From Acidobacteriota bacterium (GTDB taxonomy: Bacteria > Acidobacteriota > Terriglobia > Terriglobales > Acidobacteriaceae), in contig JAJZDM010000006.1 of the NCBI GenBank assembly GCA_021806005.1, positions 1 through 64,000 of the forward strand: DNA of 64,000 bases, in the 5' to 3' direction. The notes beneath the pieces were generated by a model. It did no database searches, was not told the origin of the DNA, and saw only the letters and a list, made by a program, of their open reading frames with translations. Both the position numbers and the translations under genes were made by a program. Of this stretch, positions 51,380 to 60,391 are shown piece by piece; position 1 is the first letter of the stretch, and every line of letters starts with the position of its first letter.

Positions 51380-52279
51380 GTGACGGATCACACGGACCCG
51401 CTAGAGCTACGCATTCATAATCTGACCAAAACCTACAAGAACGGTGTCAAGGCGCTCGACGGCGTGTCACTTGTCATTCCGCGCGGCCTCTACGGTCTGT
51501 TGGGGCCAAACGGTGCAGGGAAATCCACCCTGATGCGCACCATCGCCACGCTTCAGGAGCCCGACTCCGGCACGATCCGCTTCGGCTCCATCGACGTGCT
51601 GGCGCAGAAGGAAGAGGTTCGCAAGCTGCTCGGCTATCTGCCCCAGGATTTTGGCGTCTATCCGCGTGTCAGCGCCGAGGAGATGCTCGATCACCTGGCT
51701 TTGCTAAAAGGCGTCACCCATAGCAAAGAGCGTCGCGAGGTCGTCCATGCCATGCTCCATCGCGTCAACCTGTGGGACCATCGCCGCAAGGCGCTCACCG
51801 GATTCTCCGGCGGCATGCGCCAGCGCTTCGGCATCGCCCAGGCCCTGCTGGTGAACCCGCGCCTGCTGATTGTGGACGAGCCAACCGCCGGCCTCGATCC
51901 CGGCGAGCGAAATCGCTTCTACAACCTGCTGGCCGAAATCGGTGAAGATGTCGTCGTCATTCTTTCCACGCACATCGTTCAGGACGTGATGGAGTTGTGC
52001 CGCAACATGGCCATCATCCATCAGGGGCGGGTGCTCTTTGCCGGCTCGCCGGACGCCGCCGTGGCCGCCCTCGCCGACCGCGTCTGGGCGCGCAGTGTTG
52101 CCCGGGAGCAGGTCGAGGAATACCGATCCCGTATGGCCGTCATCTCGCACAAACTCGTCGCCGGCCAACCCCGGATTCATGTCCTCGCCGATGAGGCGCC
52201 AGAGCCGGACTTCTTCGCCGTTTCGCCCGATCTTGAAGACGTCTTTTTCGCCCATATCGCCGGTCTGGGCACCAACTAA
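51380..52279 (+). CDS. ABC transporter ATP-binding protein
   Basis: GTG 51380 with AGGAG eight bases upstream gives 299 aa. Motifs: Walker A LLGPNGAGKSTLMRTI, signature FSGGMRQRFGIAQALL, Walker B LLIVDEPTAGLDPGER, and the switch His in ILSTHIVQDVMELC. A C-terminal extension of about 75 residues (AALADRVWARSVAREQVEEYR) continues past the core. The partner permease gene begins 14 nt downstream. It is the ATPase of the ABC-2/M1 fusion. Its codons end in C more often than those of the adjacent gene clusters. Confidence 0.92.
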   Translation: MTDHTDPLELRIHNLTKTYKNGVKALDGVSLVIPRGLYGLLGPNGAGKSTLMRTIATLQEPDSGTIRFGSIDVLAQKEEVRKLLGYLPQDFGVYPRVSAEEMLDHLALLKGVTHSKERREVVHAMLHRVNLWDHRRKALTGFSGGMRQRFGIAQALLVNPRLLIVDEPTAGLDPGERNRFYNLLAEIGEDVVVILSTHIVQDVMELCRNMAIIHQGRVLFAGSPDAAVAALADRVWARSVAREQVEEYRSRMAVISHKLVAGQPRIHVLADEAPEPDFFAVSPDLEDVFFAHIAGLGTN

Positions 52280-52293
52280 CCCGAGGATCTCCT

Positions 52294-55200
52294 ATGCTGC
52301 GTTTCTTTGCCTTCGAGGTTCGCTACTGGCTGCGTTCGACGATGCTCTGGGTCTTCACCGCCATCGTTGCGTTGCTCGTCCTGCTCGCCCTTAGCACCGA
52401 TCAGGTTACGGTCGGCGGCGCCATCGGCAATACCTTGCGCAATGCGCCCTTCGTCGTCCAGCAGTTTTACTCCATCATGTGGTTCATCACGCTGCTGATG
52501 ACCGTGGCCTTTGTCAACTCCGCGGCCTCGCGCGAATTCGCCGCAAACATGCACCAGATCCTCTTTACCAAGCCGATCCGGCGCATGGACTTCCTGCTTG
52601 GCCGATTCTTCGGCGCCGTCGTGGTCTCCACCATCCCGATGCTGGGCATCAGCGTGGGCGCGCTACTGGCGCCATTGATGCCGTGGGCTGATCACGATCG
52701 CTTTGGACCTGTCTTCTGGGCCGCTCACGGCGTCAGCATCCTGCTCTTCGCACTGCCCAATACGCTCTTCATCGCGGCCATTCTCTTCACCATCGCCGTG
52801 CTCACGCGCTCGACGATCTTCTCCTTCATCGGCGGCATCCTGCTCATCGTTGCCGACGCTGTCGCCGGCGCATTCACCTCGGACATGCGCAATGAAAAGC
52901 TCGCTGCCATGCTCGATCCCTTTGGCAATGACGCCTTCAACTACGCCACCAAATACTGGACCGTGGCGCAACGCAACACCCACGTGCTCAGCCTTGACGG
53001 ACTGCTGCTGTGGAATCGCCTGCTCTGGATCGCCGTCGGTCTTGCCATCTTCGCCTTCGCCTGCTGGCGATTCCGCTTTGAAGAGCGCGCTGAGCGTGTT
53101 TCCAGGAAGAAAGCACCCGTAGCTGCGGAGAATCCTGCCGCACCCGCATCGCGCCCCGTCTTCAGCCTGCACTTCGGGGCCTCGGCGCGGGTGTCCCAAC
53201 TGCTCGCCTCTACACGTATCGAGATGCGCCGTTTGATGAAGACGGTCACCTTCATCGTGCTGACGCTGGCCGCGCTGCTGAACTGCGTGACGGCACTCAT
53301 CTTCAACGCCCGCTCCGGTTATGGATTGACCACCCGCCCGGTCACCTATTCGATGATCGACATCATCAGCGGAACACTGTACATGTTCCTGGTCGCCATG
53401 ATCACCTTCTTTGCCGGAGTTCTGGTCTGGGAGGAGCGCGATGCGCGCGTCGATGAGGTGCAGGACGCATTGCCAGTTCCGGAATGGCCGAGCTTCGTGG
53501 CCAAATTTTTCGCTCTGCTCGCTGCGATTGCCTCCATCCTCGCTCTGGTGCTTTGCGTTTCCGTCATCGTCCAGGCGTTCGACCACTACACGCGCTTTCA
53601 GATCGGCCTCTACGTGGACTCGCTGCTCTTTCACGTCATGGTCAGCTTTGCCTTCTTCACTGCGCTGGCCTTCTTCGTCCATGTGCTCTCGCCAAACAAA
53701 TACTTCGGTTACTTCGCCTTCATCGCTCTGCTGGTGGCCAACGCATTCATGTGGCGTCCGCTGCATGTCGCCTCAGGGATGCTGGAGTTCGGCTCGCTGC
53801 CCACGATGACCTACTCCGATTTCTTCGGCTTCGCGCCGTGGATCGTCTCCTGGCGTTGGTTTGCAGCCTACTGGGGATTCTTCTGCCTGCTGCTCTCCGT
53901 CGTCAGCGTACTGCTCTGGCAGCGCGGGCGCGACACGCGCTGGCGCGCGCGCCTGCACAACGTGCCGCAGCGCTTTCATGGCGTGGTGCGCACCGCTGGC
54001 TACCTCGGTCTCGCTGGCTTCCTGCTCACCGGTGCGTGGGTCTTCTACAACACCGAGATCCTGAACCACTTCGACAGTGAATACCAGGCTCAGCGTCGAC
54101 AGGCCGACTACGAAAAGAACTGGAAGAAGTACCAGAACCTGCCCCAGCCGCGTATCACCGACGTGCACTACAACGTGGCCATCTATCCGCACCATCGCAG
54201 ACTTGTCCTACACGCGGCTGAACAGATACAGAACGAAACTTCGGCGCCGATCACACAGGTCTGGTTTACAACCGATCGCAACTTCACCTCGCACATTACG
54301 CTGCCCGGTGCAAAGCTGGCCACCAACGACGCCGGAACCGGCTTCCGCATCTACAACCTGACGACGCCCATGCAGCCCGGCGAACAGCGTACACTCCAAC
54401 TCGACGTCGAAAGCCATCCGCAGGGCTTTGAAAACCAGACCACCATGACCGGCATCGCAGAGAACGGCACCTTTTTCAATAACACGATCCTGCCGCAGAT
54501 CGGCTATCAGGAGGACAACGAACTCACTGACCCGAATGTCCGCCATCGCTTCGGCCTGAAGGAGAAGGACCTCATGCCGAGGCTGGAGGTCAACTGCACC
54601 GCCGACTGCGGAAATACTTACATCTCGAACAACTCCGACTGGGTCAACGTCGATACCGTCATCAGCACCAACCGCAGCCAGACGGCCATCGCGCCCGGCT
54701 CCCTCATCCGCTCGTGGGTTCAGGACAATCGCAACTACTATGAGTACAAGCTGGATCACATTGCGCTTAACTTCTATTCTTTTCTCTCCGCCGACTACAC
54801 CGTTGCGCGCCGTACCTGGACTGCCCCCAACGGACAGAAAATCCTGATCGAGGTCTATTACCTGCGCGAGCAGCCGTGGAACGTGCCGCGCATGCTCAAC
54901 TCCATCCAGAGATCCTTTGCCTACTACACCGCCAACTTCGGACCGTACTACCAACGCGAGGCGCGAATCGTTGAGTTTCCGCGCGTAGCCAGCTTTGCTC
55001 AGGCCTTCCCTGGAACCATGCCCTACTCGGAGTCGATTGGCTTCATCGCCGACATTGAGAAGCCAGACGACATCGACATGGTCTTTTACGTCGTCGCGCA
55101 TGAGATGGCGCACCAGTGGTGGGCGCACCAGCTCATCGGCGCAAACATGGAAGGCGCAACGTCGCTCTCGGAGACACTCGCCCAGTACTCGGCGCTCATG

Positions 55201-55908
55201 GTCATGGAGAAGGAGTACGGCCAGAATGCGATGCGCAAATTCCTCCAGTACGAGATGGACGCCTATCTGCGCGCGCGCGGAACCGAACGGCTGAAGGAGC
55301 GGCCGCTCATGCGGGTCGAGGCCAGCCAGGGCTACATCCACTACCGCAAAGGCTCGGTCGTCATGTACTACCTGCGCGACATGATCGGCGAGGATCACGT
55401 CAACGCCGCATTGCGCCAGATCCTCGGCGAATTTGGCTACCACGGAGCGCCCTATCCCACCGCCTGGGCCTTGGTCAACGCGCTCTCCGCGCAGACTCCC
55501 GCGCAGTACCAGTACCTGATCCAGGACCTCTTCAAGGACATCACCATCTTCTCCAACCGCGCCCTCAGCGCCACCGCCGTCAAGCGACCCGATGGGAAAT
55601 ATGAGGTCACCGTCGTCATCCAGACGCATAAATACAAGGCCGACGCCAAGGGCAACGAGGTTGAAGTGCCGATGAATGACTGGATCGATGTCGGCGCACT
55701 GGCCGCGCCACCCAAAGGGTTCCACTACGGCGCCGTTCTCGCTCGTGAGCGCGTCCACATCGTGAGCGGAAATACCGGAGCGACCAACACCTACAGCTTC
55801 ATCACGGATACACTTCCGGACAGAGCCGGCGTCGATCCGCTCTTGTTGCTCATCGATCGCATCCCCGACGACAACCTCAAGAAAGTGGACCTTGTCTCGA
55901 AGAAATAA
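52294..55908 (+). CDS. ABC-2 permease fused to an M1-like metallopeptidase
   Basis: The 1,204-aa protein joins a membrane part (residues 1 to about 600, with about 12 predicted helices including GGILLIVADAVAGAF) to a large M1-type domain. The latter has the zinc motif HEMAH (residues 936-940) and a Glu further on in GATSLSETLAQ. I count 19 residues between HEMAH and that Glu, whereas classical M1 has 18. The exopeptidase GAMEN segment is absent (PGTMPYSES instead), while HYRKGSVVMYYLR provides the Tyr region. Similar fused proteins occur elsewhere, usually with an adjacent ABC ATPase. The peptidase may act on a periplasmic polypeptide moved or degraded by the transporter. Translation runs directly after the ATPase. 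Substrate unknown. Confidence 0.9.
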   Translation: MLRFFAFEVRYWLRSTMLWVFTAIVALLVLLALSTDQVTVGGAIGNTLRNAPFVVQQFYSIMWFITLLMTVAFVNSAASREFAANMHQILFTKPIRRMDFLLGRFFGAVVVSTIPMLGISVGALLAPLMPWADHDRFGPVFWAAHGVSILLFALPNTLFIAAILFTIAVLTRSTIFSFIGGILLIVADAVAGAFTSDMRNEKLAAMLDPFGNDAFNYATKYWTVAQRNTHVLSLDGLLLWNRLLWIAVGLAIFAFACWRFRFEERAERVSRKKAPVAAENPAAPASRPVFSLHFGASARVSQLLASTRIEMRRLMKTVTFIVLTLAALLNCVTALIFNARSGYGLTTRPVTYSMIDIISGTLYMFLVAMITFFAGVLVWEERDARVDEVQDALPVPEWPSFVAKFFALLAAIASILALVLCVSVIVQAFDHYTRFQIGLYVDSLLFHVMVSFAFFTALAFFVHVLSPNKYFGYFAFIALLVANAFMWRPLHVASGMLEFGSLPTMTYSDFFGFAPWIVSWRWFAAYWGFFCLLLSVVSVLLWQRGRDTRWRARLHNVPQRFHGVVRTAGYLGLAGFLLTGAWVFYNTEILNHFDSEYQAQRRQADYEKNWKKYQNLPQPRITDVHYNVAIYPHHRRLVLHAAEQIQNETSAPITQVWFTTDRNFTSHITLPGAKLATNDAGTGFRIYNLTTPMQPGEQRTLQLDVESHPQGFENQTTMTGIAENGTFFNNTILPQIGYQEDNELTDPNVRHRFGLKEKDLMPRLEVNCTADCGNTYISNNSDWVNVDTVISTNRSQTAIAPGSLIRSWVQDNRNYYEYKLDHIALNFYSFLSADYTVARRTWTAPNGQKILIEVYYLREQPWNVPRMLNSIQRSFAYYTANFGPYYQREARIVEFPRVASFAQAFPGTMPYSESIGFIADIEKPDDIDMVFYVVAHEMAHQWWAHQLIGANMEGATSLSETLAQYSALMVMEKEYGQNAMRKFLQYEMDAYLRARGTERLKERPLMRVEASQGYIHYRKGSVVMYYLRDMIGEDHVNAALRQILGEFGYHGAPYPTAWALVNALSAQTPAQYQYLIQDLFKDITIFSNRALSATAVKRPDGKYEVTVVIQTHKYKADAKGNEVEVPMNDWIDVGALAAPPKGFHYGAVLARERVHIVSGNTGATNTYSFITDTLPDRAGVDPLLLLIDRIPDDNLKKVDLVSKK

Positions 55909-55928
55909 TCCCGTGCAGCGTCCCCGGT

Positions 55929-55958
55929 GACCCGCGGCGATTCAAACGGCCGCGGGTC
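55929..55958 (+). terminator. Terminator-like hairpin after the ABC-M1 operon
   Basis: GACCCGCGGC and GCCGCGGGTC form a perfect 10-bp stem around a 10-nt loop, 20 nt after the stop, followed by TT then TTG. The gene downstream is convergent. Confidence 0.6.
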
Positions 55959-56128
55959 TTGCGTCCTTGTTACGGATTCGATCCATCGCCCAAGCCGACC
56001 GGTGTCTGCTGGTTCTCGGCAGCCTGCCCGCATAGGCTCACTGGCCCGGCGAGCAATACTGCGCACAGCCGAAGAACAGCTTCTGACCCATCCTTGCCGC
56101 GCTGCTCAGGTTCCTGGGCACAGCGTTT

Positions 56129-58489
56129 CTATGGTTGTTTGCTCAGAGCGGCGGCCGGATCCCAGCCGTCGCTGCCGCGCAGCCAGTTTTCAGGGGCGAA
56201 CTGCGCGGCCTGGTCCGGGGTCAATTGATGCGAGTAAGGTTCCCGCCGGGAGGGGTTGGCGCCGGGTCCGGTGGAGTGAAACTCGGCATAGTAGGCTGTC
56301 TGGAGCGAATGGGTCTCTCCGGGATGCCACTCCATCCAGCCGGCGGGCATGATCTGCGGTCCCATCCAGGTGTTGAGGTAGACGACGCGGGCATAGGGCC
56401 GCCATGGTCGGCCCAGATAGACGTTGCTGACGCCGCGGTCGGCGGTCAGCTTGCAATCGTTGAAGACGTAGCCGGAGTCCTGGTCCGGAAACACACGGCT
56501 CTGTGCGGTGAGCATGCCCTCGGGGTGCTGATTGCTGTGAATCTCGCACTGGTTGAAGACCGCTTTGGCATCGCCGAAGATGAAGTCCACGTTGCCTTCG
56601 ATGTAGCAGTGGTTGAAGTACTGCCGCGCAGCGGGGCAGGAAGAGTCCTTGCACGAGGCCGTGCCCGCGTACAGCGTGTCCTGGTTGCCCAGCAGGCGGA
56701 CGTTGTCGAAGATCTCGCGGTCACCCCGCACCAGCAGCGCCACGGCCTGCGAGCCCTGGGGAAGCTCGGGGTGGGTGGCGTTGAAGTCATTCTGGAAGGT
56801 GATGTTCTGGGCTGTGAAGTCATCGGCCAGAATGTTGACGGTGGAGGAATGGCCGGTGCCGCCGGAGTCTCCAGCACTCTTGTTCGCTACCACCACCGTC
56901 CGGTCAGCCTGCGGGTACGGGCTGCGCAGAGTGATGTGGGGCTTTTTGACCGTAAGGACTTCGTGGTAGATTCCGGGAGCGACGGAGATCAGCCCACCCG
57001 TCTCAGGAACGGCATCGATCGCCTGCTGAATCGAGTAGAAGTCGCCGGTGCCGTCGGCGGCTACATAGAACGTGTGATCCACAGCAGGAGCCTGTTCGTC
57101 GAGGTGGGGCGCTGTTGAGGGGTCCGCAAACGGAACCAGGGCTGCGGAGCAGGAGAGCGGCTCAGCGGAGCCATTGCTGGCCACCGCGCCGGGCGCTGCG
57201 GTGATGCTCACGTCCTGGCCCTGAGGCAGCAGATTGCCACGCTGCGGCCCGATGGTGATGGCGGCGTCCAGCGCCTGAATGCGTGACTGGTCAAGCCCCA
57301 GTGCGGAGACGTTGTCCAACGTCAAACCCAGTGGGTACTGCGCATCCAGTCCGGAGAAGATGTAGTTTCCGGGAGTGAGGACCTCGACGTTGCGCAGGGT
57401 GATCTGCTGATAGATGGGCAGACGGTCGCCGGAGAAGTCCGTGTAATGCGGGGTGATCACGATGGGATTGGTTGCGTTGCGGATGCAGACGTTCTGGTAG
57501 GTGATCTGCTGCACCAGACCTCCGCGGCTGGGATCGGATTTGATGCGGATGCCATTCTGCGTATGGTCGATGGTGAGATTTTTAACCAGCATGTGGTTGA
57601 CCCCGCCGCTGGTGCCGCTGCCGATCGACATGCCATGGCCGGCGTAGAAGTGATTGTCCAGGATGGAGAGGTGAGAGGACGGGATGTCTCCGCCGGAGCC
57701 GACGGCCACCTCATCATCGCCATTCTGGATGTTGCAGTGCGCGATGGTGACGTTGGTGGAGGAACCGGGATCGATGCCGTCGGTGTTGCGGGCCGTGGCC
57801 GGAGTGTCGATGGTGACGCCCCAGGCCGTAAAGCCGTCGGCGTTGTGGGCGCTCACGTGACCTCCGGGAGCGTTGCGCAGAGTAATCCCATACAGGGTGA
57901 AGTTCTTAACCCCGTTGAGGATGATCAGGTGGGGTACCTTCTGATAGAGATCCAGGAGCTTTGCCCGCTGGGCCAACTGCCACCAGGTCACGCTCTCTCC
58001 CAGCAGCAGGGAGCCGCCACGGCCGTCGATGGCTCCCTGACCCATAATGCCGCTGTTGGCGATGCCGTTGCCGCTGATGAAGGGTTTGCAACCTTCTCCG
58101 TGCGGCCCCAGCACACCGCAACTGCCGGGCTCCAGGTCGTAGAGGTGGGGGTTACTGGATGCCGCCAGCAGCGTGCCCTTGTCAACCACCAGTGTGACCC
58201 CGGAGCGCAACGTGAGCGGGCCGGAGAGAAAGACCTGGCCGCTGGCGCTGGATTTGAGGACAACAGCCCGTCCCGCCGGGCAGTGGTCCATGGCCTGCTG
58301 GATGCGCGCGGTGTCCAGGTGGTCTTCAGCGTCGGCTGGCAGATGGCCGTCGCTGGCGGCCAGGTTGGCTTGAAGAACGGTGCAGGTCTGAGGGATCTGG
58401 GGCTCGGTGACGTGGCGCAGGTCCTGCGCGTGCAGCAGGGAGGCCAGAGAGAGAAGCAGCAGGGGATATGACGAGCGAAGGTTGTACAT
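56129..58489 (-). CDS. Secreted GH28 polygalacturonase fused to CE8 pectin methylesterase
   Basis: From ATG 58489 (MYNLRSSYPLLL) the 786-aa protein has a signal peptide, a GH28 right-handed beta-helix and a CE8 domain. The GH28 part shows RNTDGIDPGSS, QNGDDEVAVGS, YAGHGMSIGSGTSGG and IRIKSDPSRGG, all four canonical catalytic motifs. The CE8 part (from about residue 490) shows GSQAVALLVRGD, LGNQDTLYAG, VDFIFGDAKAVF (with the Asp nucleophile region) and YLGRPWRPYARVVYL. The enzyme would demethylate pectin and cleave it in the same chain. The order GH28-CE8 and the fusion make it unusual. A divergent promoter region separates it from the second GH28 gene. Confidence 0.92.
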   Translation of the reverse strand: MYNLRSSYPLLLLSLASLLHAQDLRHVTEPQIPQTCTVLQANLAASDGHLPADAEDHLDTARIQQAMDHCPAGRAVVLKSSASGQVFLSGPLTLRSGVTLVVDKGTLLAASSNPHLYDLEPGSCGVLGPHGEGCKPFISGNGIANSGIMGQGAIDGRGGSLLLGESVTWWQLAQRAKLLDLYQKVPHLIILNGVKNFTLYGITLRNAPGGHVSAHNADGFTAWGVTIDTPATARNTDGIDPGSSTNVTIAHCNIQNGDDEVAVGSGGDIPSSHLSILDNHFYAGHGMSIGSGTSGGVNHMLVKNLTIDHTQNGIRIKSDPSRGGLVQQITYQNVCIRNATNPIVITPHYTDFSGDRLPIYQQITLRNVEVLTPGNYIFSGLDAQYPLGLTLDNVSALGLDQSRIQALDAAITIGPQRGNLLPQGQDVSITAAPGAVASNGSAEPLSCSAALVPFADPSTAPHLDEQAPAVDHTFYVAADGTGDFYSIQQAIDAVPETGGLISVAPGIYHEVLTVKKPHITLRSPYPQADRTVVVANKSAGDSGGTGHSSTVNILADDFTAQNITFQNDFNATHPELPQGSQAVALLVRGDREIFDNVRLLGNQDTLYAGTASCKDSSCPAARQYFNHCYIEGNVDFIFGDAKAVFNQCEIHSNQHPEGMLTAQSRVFPDQDSGYVFNDCKLTADRGVSNVYLGRPWRPYARVVYLNTWMGPQIMPAGWMEWHPGETHSLQTAYYAEFHSTGPGANPSRREPYSHQLTPDQAAQFAPENWLRGSDGWDPAAALSKQP

Positions 58490-58640
58490 GGGCGAGCGCT
58501 GGACTCCTGTGGTGCGGTGGTGGGTGTACCGGGTGACGGCCCTGGCGATGGCCAGGCATAGGCAGCCGAGAGGATAGACCACCGACGCCATGCTATCTTT
58601 CCGCCGACGAATGGGTCAAGAGATCCGACGCGAGCCGAGA

Positions 58641-58669
58641 CTGATAGGAGCGGATGCTGTATTGTTCAA
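58641..58669 (-). promoter_or_regulatory. Candidate promoter of the GH28-CE8 gene
   Basis: On the minus strand TTGAAC and TATCAG are separated by 17 nt, about 145 nt before the chosen start. Confidence 0.35.
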
Positions 58670-58748
58670 GGATAATGAGGTCTTTCGCCAGAGCGGAGAC
58701 GAATGAATCAGAGGCAGACAGCATCTTCCGCAAGTGTCCGCATCCATC

Positions 58749-58778
58749 TTGACATGCGTCAGTTGGGGTTGATAGGGT
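58749..58778 (+). promoter_or_regulatory. Candidate promoter of the Tat GH28 gene
   Basis: A perfect TTGACA -35 box and a TAGGGT -10-like box are 18 nt apart; the start codon lies 140 nt downstream. Confidence 0.45.
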
Positions 58779-58794
58779 CGGGTACGCAGAAGAA

Positions 58795-58828
58795 AGGTCA
58801 GACCTCAAGGATATTCAGGTTATAACCT
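58795..58828. promoter_or_regulatory. Paired palindromic operator candidates
   Basis: AGGTCAGACCT and AGGTTATAACCT share AGGT/ACCT half-sites, with centres about 22 bp apart, roughly two helix turns. Both sit just downstream of the TTGACA promoter, where repressor binding would block transcription. Confidence 0.5.
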
Positions 58829-58917
58829 TTACGGCTCTGGAAGGGCAATACGGAGCCTTCGGGTTGCACCCGGCCAACGGTGCGAACCCACCTGTGCAGG
58901 AGTCCCACTGTTTCGCC

Positions 58918-60291
58918 ATGAAAGATTCTCTATTCAATCGACGCCGTTTTCTTGCCGCGGGAGGTTGCGCGATCGCAACCGCTCCTGTGGTTGCATGGGT
59001 GCCGTCAGCCTTGGCGGTGCAGACCGGTAAGCCAGGATCGGGAACCGAACCGCAGCAGAAGATGACCTTGAACGTGCGCGACTTTGGAGCGGCCGGAGAT
59101 GGCAGCAGCAAAGATACCGCGGCCCTGCAGCAGGCGCTGGACCGCTGTGCCGCGCTGGGAGGTGGGGTGGTTCAGGTTCCCGCGGGAAGGTACCTGACCG
59201 GGTCGATCGCCCTGCGCACCGGGACGGAGTTGCGCCTGGAGAAGGGCGCGACGTTGCAGGGATCACCCGATCCGGCCGACTACGCCGTGACTCAGGTGCG
59301 CTGGGAGGGGAAGTGGATCCAGGGGCACGTCGGACTGGTCTACGCGATCGACGCGGAGCGAGTCTGCATCACCGGGCCCGGCCAGATCGCAGGCGATCTC
59401 GAGATTGGCAGGAGGCCAACAGCGCAGGACCCACTGCGTCGTCCTGCACTGATCGAGTTCATTCGCTGCAGGGACCTGCTCCTGGAGGGCTTCTCCACCA
59501 GCTATCACCACATGTGGTCTATCCATCCGACCGGCTGCGAGAACATCGTTATCCGCGGGTTGACGATCCGCAGCACCGGCGGCAACGGCGATGGCATCGA
59601 TCTGGACTCCTGCCGCCATGTTCGGATTGAAGGCTGCGACATCTCTACGGGCGATGACTGTATCTCACTGAAGTCCGGCCGCGGCGAACAGGGCTACACC
59701 CTGCACCAGCCTACGGAAGATGTTCTGATCACAGACTGCACGCTGGCCGACTCCATCTTTGCCTGCATCGGCATCGGCAGCGAGACCTCCGGCGGCATAC
59801 GCGGGGTCCGCATCGAGCGGTGCCGGTTTACGCACGCGCGCAGTTTTGCCATCTACATCAAATCGCGGGTTGGCCGGGGAGCTTATCTGGAAGATATCTC
59901 CGCTACCGACCTGGACGCTTCCGGAATGGAGGGGGGATTCCTGCGTCTGAATCTGCTGAGTAGCGGTCTGCTGGGAGAGCATCCGGTGCGGGGGGCAGCC
60001 GGAATCCCGAGATGCAGCAACTTCCACTTCTCCAGGGTTCGAGTCCAGGACTGCCCAGTGCTGGTGCAGGCGACCAACATCTCCGCGGAGAAGCCTCTCG
60101 ATGGGTTTGTTCTGGAGAACGTCAGCGGTACGTGCGAGCAGGGGATCTTCCTGGCCAACGTCCGTAACGCGCAGATCCGCAATCTCAGGGTTACCGGCTA
60201 CGCGGGGCCGCTGATCACCGCGGAAAATGTCACGGGGACTGGCCTCGGTGACGCTCGGAGATTGTCGCCCGAGGCAACCCAGAGGCAGTAG
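58918..60291 (+). CDS. Tat-exported glycoside hydrolase family 28 protein
   Basis: ATG 58918 (MKDSLFNRRRF) gives 457 aa with a twin-arginine signal (NRRRFLAAGG). The mature part starts with NVRDFGAAGDGSSKDTAALQQALD, typical of the family's right-handed helix. Catalytic region motifs are GGNGDGIDLDS (replacing NTDGID), STGDDCISLKSG and YIKSRVGRG. The usual GHG motif with its conserved His is not present; that position reads ACIGIGSETSGGIR. It may be a non-classical GH28 (for example rhamnogalacturonan or exo-acting). Its divergent neighbour encodes the GH28-CE8 fusion. The locus is likely under one regulator. Confidence 0.88.
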   Translation: MKDSLFNRRRFLAAGGCAIATAPVVAWVPSALAVQTGKPGSGTEPQQKMTLNVRDFGAAGDGSSKDTAALQQALDRCAALGGGVVQVPAGRYLTGSIALRTGTELRLEKGATLQGSPDPADYAVTQVRWEGKWIQGHVGLVYAIDAERVCITGPGQIAGDLEIGRRPTAQDPLRRPALIEFIRCRDLLLEGFSTSYHHMWSIHPTGCENIVIRGLTIRSTGGNGDGIDLDSCRHVRIEGCDISTGDDCISLKSGRGEQGYTLHQPTEDVLITDCTLADSIFACIGIGSETSGGIRGVRIERCRFTHARSFAIYIKSRVGRGAYLEDISATDLDASGMEGGFLRLNLLSSGLLGEHPVRGAAGIPRCSNFHFSRVRVQDCPVLVQATNISAEKPLDGFVLENVSGTCEQGIFLANVRNAQIRNLRVTGYAGPLITAENVTGTGLGDARRLSPEATQRQ

Positions 60292-60307
60292 GATGGGCTG
60301 CAGCGAA

Positions 60308-60339
60308 CCAAAGGGCGCGGTCGAAGCCGCGCCCTTTGG
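60308..60339. terminator. Bidirectional terminator-like hairpin
   Basis: CCAAAGGGCGCGG and CCGCGCCCTTTGG form a perfect 13-bp stem with a TCGAAG loop between the convergent GH28 and lipoprotein genes. There is no long T run on either side. Confidence 0.6.
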
Positions 60340-60391
60340 CAAAAGCATTGGCTGTACTGAAGGCTCCGAAGCAGTCTCCCGCTTCAGCGGC

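Larger units (their letters stand above)
58490..58917. promoter_or_regulatory. Divergent pectin-enzyme control region
   Basis: This 428-nt region separates the GH28-CE8 gene and the Tat GH28 gene. It holds a minus-strand candidate (58641-58669), a plus-strand TTGACA promoter candidate (58749-58778), and two AGGT...ACCT palindromes (58795-58805 and 58817-58828). Confidence 0.5.

Noticed and set aside
54208-55758. 516-aa minus-strand ORF
   Set aside because: Antisense of the permease/M1 gene, which has HEMAH and other motifs in the plus frame.
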